From positions 1 through 7,437 of the forward strand of contig JAEZAD010000083.1 of the NCBI GenBank assembly GCA_023430565.1: DNA of 7,437 nucleotides, given 5' to 3'. The notes under the pieces were generated by a model. It made no database searches, had not been told where the DNA came from, and saw nothing but the letters and a program-made list of their open reading frames with translations. The DNA comes from Verrucomicrobiota bacterium. GTDB taxonomy: Bacteria > Verrucomicrobiota > Verrucomicrobiia > Opitutales > Opitutaceae. This document shows, piece by piece, positions 6,511-7,437 of this stretch. Within the stretch, counting starts at the first letter, position 1. Each line of letters begins with the position of its first letter. Position numbers and translations under genes: made by a program.

Positions 6511-6552
6511 TTTGGAGCTTCCCTGGAGCTTGGATCTTGGTGCTTGGAGCTT
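6511..6552 (-). repeat. Right inverted repeat of the cassette
   Basis: Read on the minus strand from 6552, it gives AAG, then CTCCAAG, CACCAAG, ATCCAAG, CTCCAGG, then GAAG, then CTCCAAA. This is the same unit order and interruption as the left repeat, differing at 5 of 42 positions. Beyond 6511 the pattern decays (TCTCAAT, GCTCAAC) towards the stop codon of the four-helix gene, which ends at 6493. Confidence 0.85.
6546..6549 (+). promoter_or_regulatory. Shine-Dalgarno of mmsA, supplied by the right repeat
   Basis: GGAG lies 7 nt before the ATG at 6557 and is the end of the outermost CTTGGAG unit of the right inverted repeat. It is the only Shine-Dalgarno-like sequence at normal spacing, so the present ribosome binding site of mmsA belongs to the repeat element. 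In RNA the same bases could pair with the left repeat. Confidence 0.55.
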
Positions 6553-6556
6553 TCCC

Positions 6557-7437
6557 ATGTTTCCCTGCCTCCACCATATCGCCGGCACGTGGCGCCCCGA
6601 CTCCCCCCTCCCCGCCACGCCCGTCTTCAACCCTTCCCTCGGCGAAATCATCGCCGAATGCCCCTCGGCCGACGCCGCCCTCGTCGACGAAGCCGTCTCC
6701 GCCGCCCACGCCGCCTTTCCCGCTTGGCGCGACACCCCCGCCGTCGATCGCGCGCGGATCTTCTTCCGCTACCGCCAACTCGTCGAACAACACTTCGACG
6801 AACTCTGCCACACCGTTTCCCGCGAGCACGGCAAGACCCACACCGAAGCGCGCGGCAGCGTCTTCCGCGGGCTCGAAAATATCGAATACGCCTGCAACGC
6901 CCCCTCACTTCTCTTCGGCGACACCCTCCAGAATCTCGCGCGCAACGTCGACTGCGAGACCCACCTCCAACCCCTCGGCGTCTGCGTCGGCATCACGCCG
7001 TTCAATTTCCCAGCGATGGTCCCGCTCTGGATGTTCCCCCTCGCCCTCGCCTGCGGAAACACCTTCGTCCTGAAACCCAGCGAGAAAGTCCCGCTCTCCG
7101 CCAATCTCCTCGGACAACTCCTCGCCGAAGCCGGCATTCCCAAGGGCGTCTTCAACATCGTCCACGGCGGCCGCGCCTGCGTCGACGCCCTCCTCACGCA
7201 CCCGAAAGTCCGCGCCATCTCCTTCGTCGGTTCGTCTCCAATCGCCAAATACATCTACGAAACCGGCACGCGCCACGGCAAACGCGTCCAGGCCAACGGC
7301 GGCGCCAAAAACCACCTCGTCATCATGCCCGATGCCGACGTGCCGAAAACCGTCGAAGCCCTCTCCGTGGCCGCCTTCGGCTGCGCCGGCGAACGCTGCA
7401 TGGCCGGCTCCACCGCCATCACCGTCGGCCCCGCCGC
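6557..7437 (+). CDS. mmsA: CoA-acylating (methyl)malonate-semialdehyde dehydrogenase, C-terminus outside the window
   Basis: An aldehyde dehydrogenase superfamily enzyme that oxidatively decarboxylates methylmalonate or malonate semialdehyde with NAD and CoA to propionyl-CoA or acetyl-CoA, in the cytoplasm. From ATG 6557, 293 codons are open to the window edge, out of about 490-500 in the family. Motifs are LGVCVGITPFNFPAMVPLWM (140-159), LKPSEKVP (172-179, cofactor-binding Lys173), ISFVGSSPIAKYIY (221-234), QANGGAKNHLVIMPDAD (245-261) and CAGERCMA (276-283) with the catalytic Cys281. NGGAKNH, with Asn where ordinary aldehyde dehydrogenases have the general-base Glu of ELGGK, identifies the MmsA subgroup. 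Next to preA and opposite the amidohydrolase, it fits the last step of uracil or beta-alanine degradation; valine or inositol catabolism are other common roles. The start is fixed by MFPCLHHIAGTWRPD and a GGAG 7 nt upstream. Confidence 0.93.
   Translation, partial: MFPCLHHIAGTWRPDSPLPATPVFNPSLGEIIAECPSADAALVDEAVSAAHAAFPAWRDTPAVDRARIFFRYRQLVEQHFDELCHTVSREHGKTHTEARGSVFRGLENIEYACNAPSLLFGDTLQNLARNVDCETHLQPLGVCVGITPFNFPAMVPLWMFPLALACGNTFVLKPSEKVPLSANLLGQLLAEAGIPKGVFNIVHGGRACVDALLTHPKVRAISFVGSSPIAKYIYETGTRHGKRVQANGGAKNHLVIMPDADVPKTVEALSVAAFGCAGERCMAGSTAITVGPA

Larger units (their letters stand above)
5994..6552 (+). mobile_element. Putative inverted-repeat-bounded cassette carrying a four-helix bundle gene
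   Basis: The 559-bp segment is bounded by 42-bp imperfect inverted repeats (5994-6035 and 6511-6552) and holds a single complete gene for a 23S-IVS-type four-helix bundle protein. It fills almost the whole space between preA and mmsA. Its codons are less strictly C-ending than those of both neighbours, and its strand composition is more even, both consistent with recent arrival. No transposase, recombinase or reverse transcriptase is encoded, and I see no target-site duplication at the two edges, so mobility would have to depend on something elsewhere. That it is an inserted element is an inference; the repeats and the gene are seen directly. Confidence 0.55.

Noticed and set aside
5965..6556. 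An intervening sequence within a 23S rRNA gene
   Set aside because: The flanks are protein-coding preA and mmsA with no rRNA sequence, so only the four-helix gene and its stem-like layout resemble such an insert.
5985..6560. Target-site duplication flanking the cassette
   Set aside because: The sequences just outside the repeats (GACAAAGCG on the left, TCCCATGTT on the right) do not match.
4691..6841. A 716-codon open frame on the minus strand opposite preA and the cassette
   Set aside because: It mirrors preA, the four-helix gene and mmsA, has Gly/Ala/Asp/Val-rich low-complexity content typical of reading C-ending codons backwards, and shows no family motif.

Overview
The window is GC-rich and densely coding. 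The proteins (a secreted GH9 glycanase, a long-chain ChrA, a PreA/MmsA-type catabolic pair) and above all a 23S-intervening-sequence-type four-helix bundle gene bordered by CTCCAAG-type repeats suggest a member of the Verrucomicrobiota, possibly Opitutaceae. That assignment is an inference from gene types and sequence style, not a database match. The + strand is C-rich throughout: minus-strand genes favour G-ending codons and plus-strand genes favour C-ending codons. This suggests that the minus strand is the replication leading strand.

Left part (1-4700, all minus strand). Going down the transcript, the order is a 413-residue M20-family amidohydrolase (3459-4700), a 93-residue two-span membrane protein (3132-3413), a chromate-transporter-family protein ChrA (1730-3145) that overlaps it slightly, and a secreted glycoside hydrolase family 9 enzyme (1-1621) whose C-terminus lies outside the window. 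A perfect hairpin overlaps the chrA stop codon.

Right part (4859-7437, all plus strand). A 158-bp divergent intergenic region separates the amidohydrolase from a PreA-like dihydropyrimidine dehydrogenase subunit (4859-5980). Next come a compact repeat-bounded cassette (about 5994-6552) carrying an intact four-helix bundle protein gene, and then a CoA-acylating (methyl)malonate-semialdehyde dehydrogenase, mmsA (6557 to the window end, partial).

The amidohydrolase, PreA-like protein and MmsA fit three steps of reductive pyrimidine catabolism: uracil to dihydrouracil, N-carbamoyl-beta-alanine to beta-alanine, and malonate semialdehyde to acetyl-CoA. Dihydropyrimidinase, PreT and the beta-alanine transaminase would have to lie outside the window.

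The most unusual structure is the cassette between preA and mmsA. Its two 42-bp ends are inverted repeats of each other (37 of 42 positions identical), built from a 7-bp unit CTCCAAG with the same GAAG interruption at the same place. It starts 13 bp after the preA stop codon, directly beyond a perfect 13-bp-arm palindrome whose loop is that stop codon. It ends 4 bp before the mmsA ATG, so its last repeat unit supplies the apparent Shine-Dalgarno of mmsA. It looks like an inserted element of the four-helix-bundle/IVS class sitting inside an operon.
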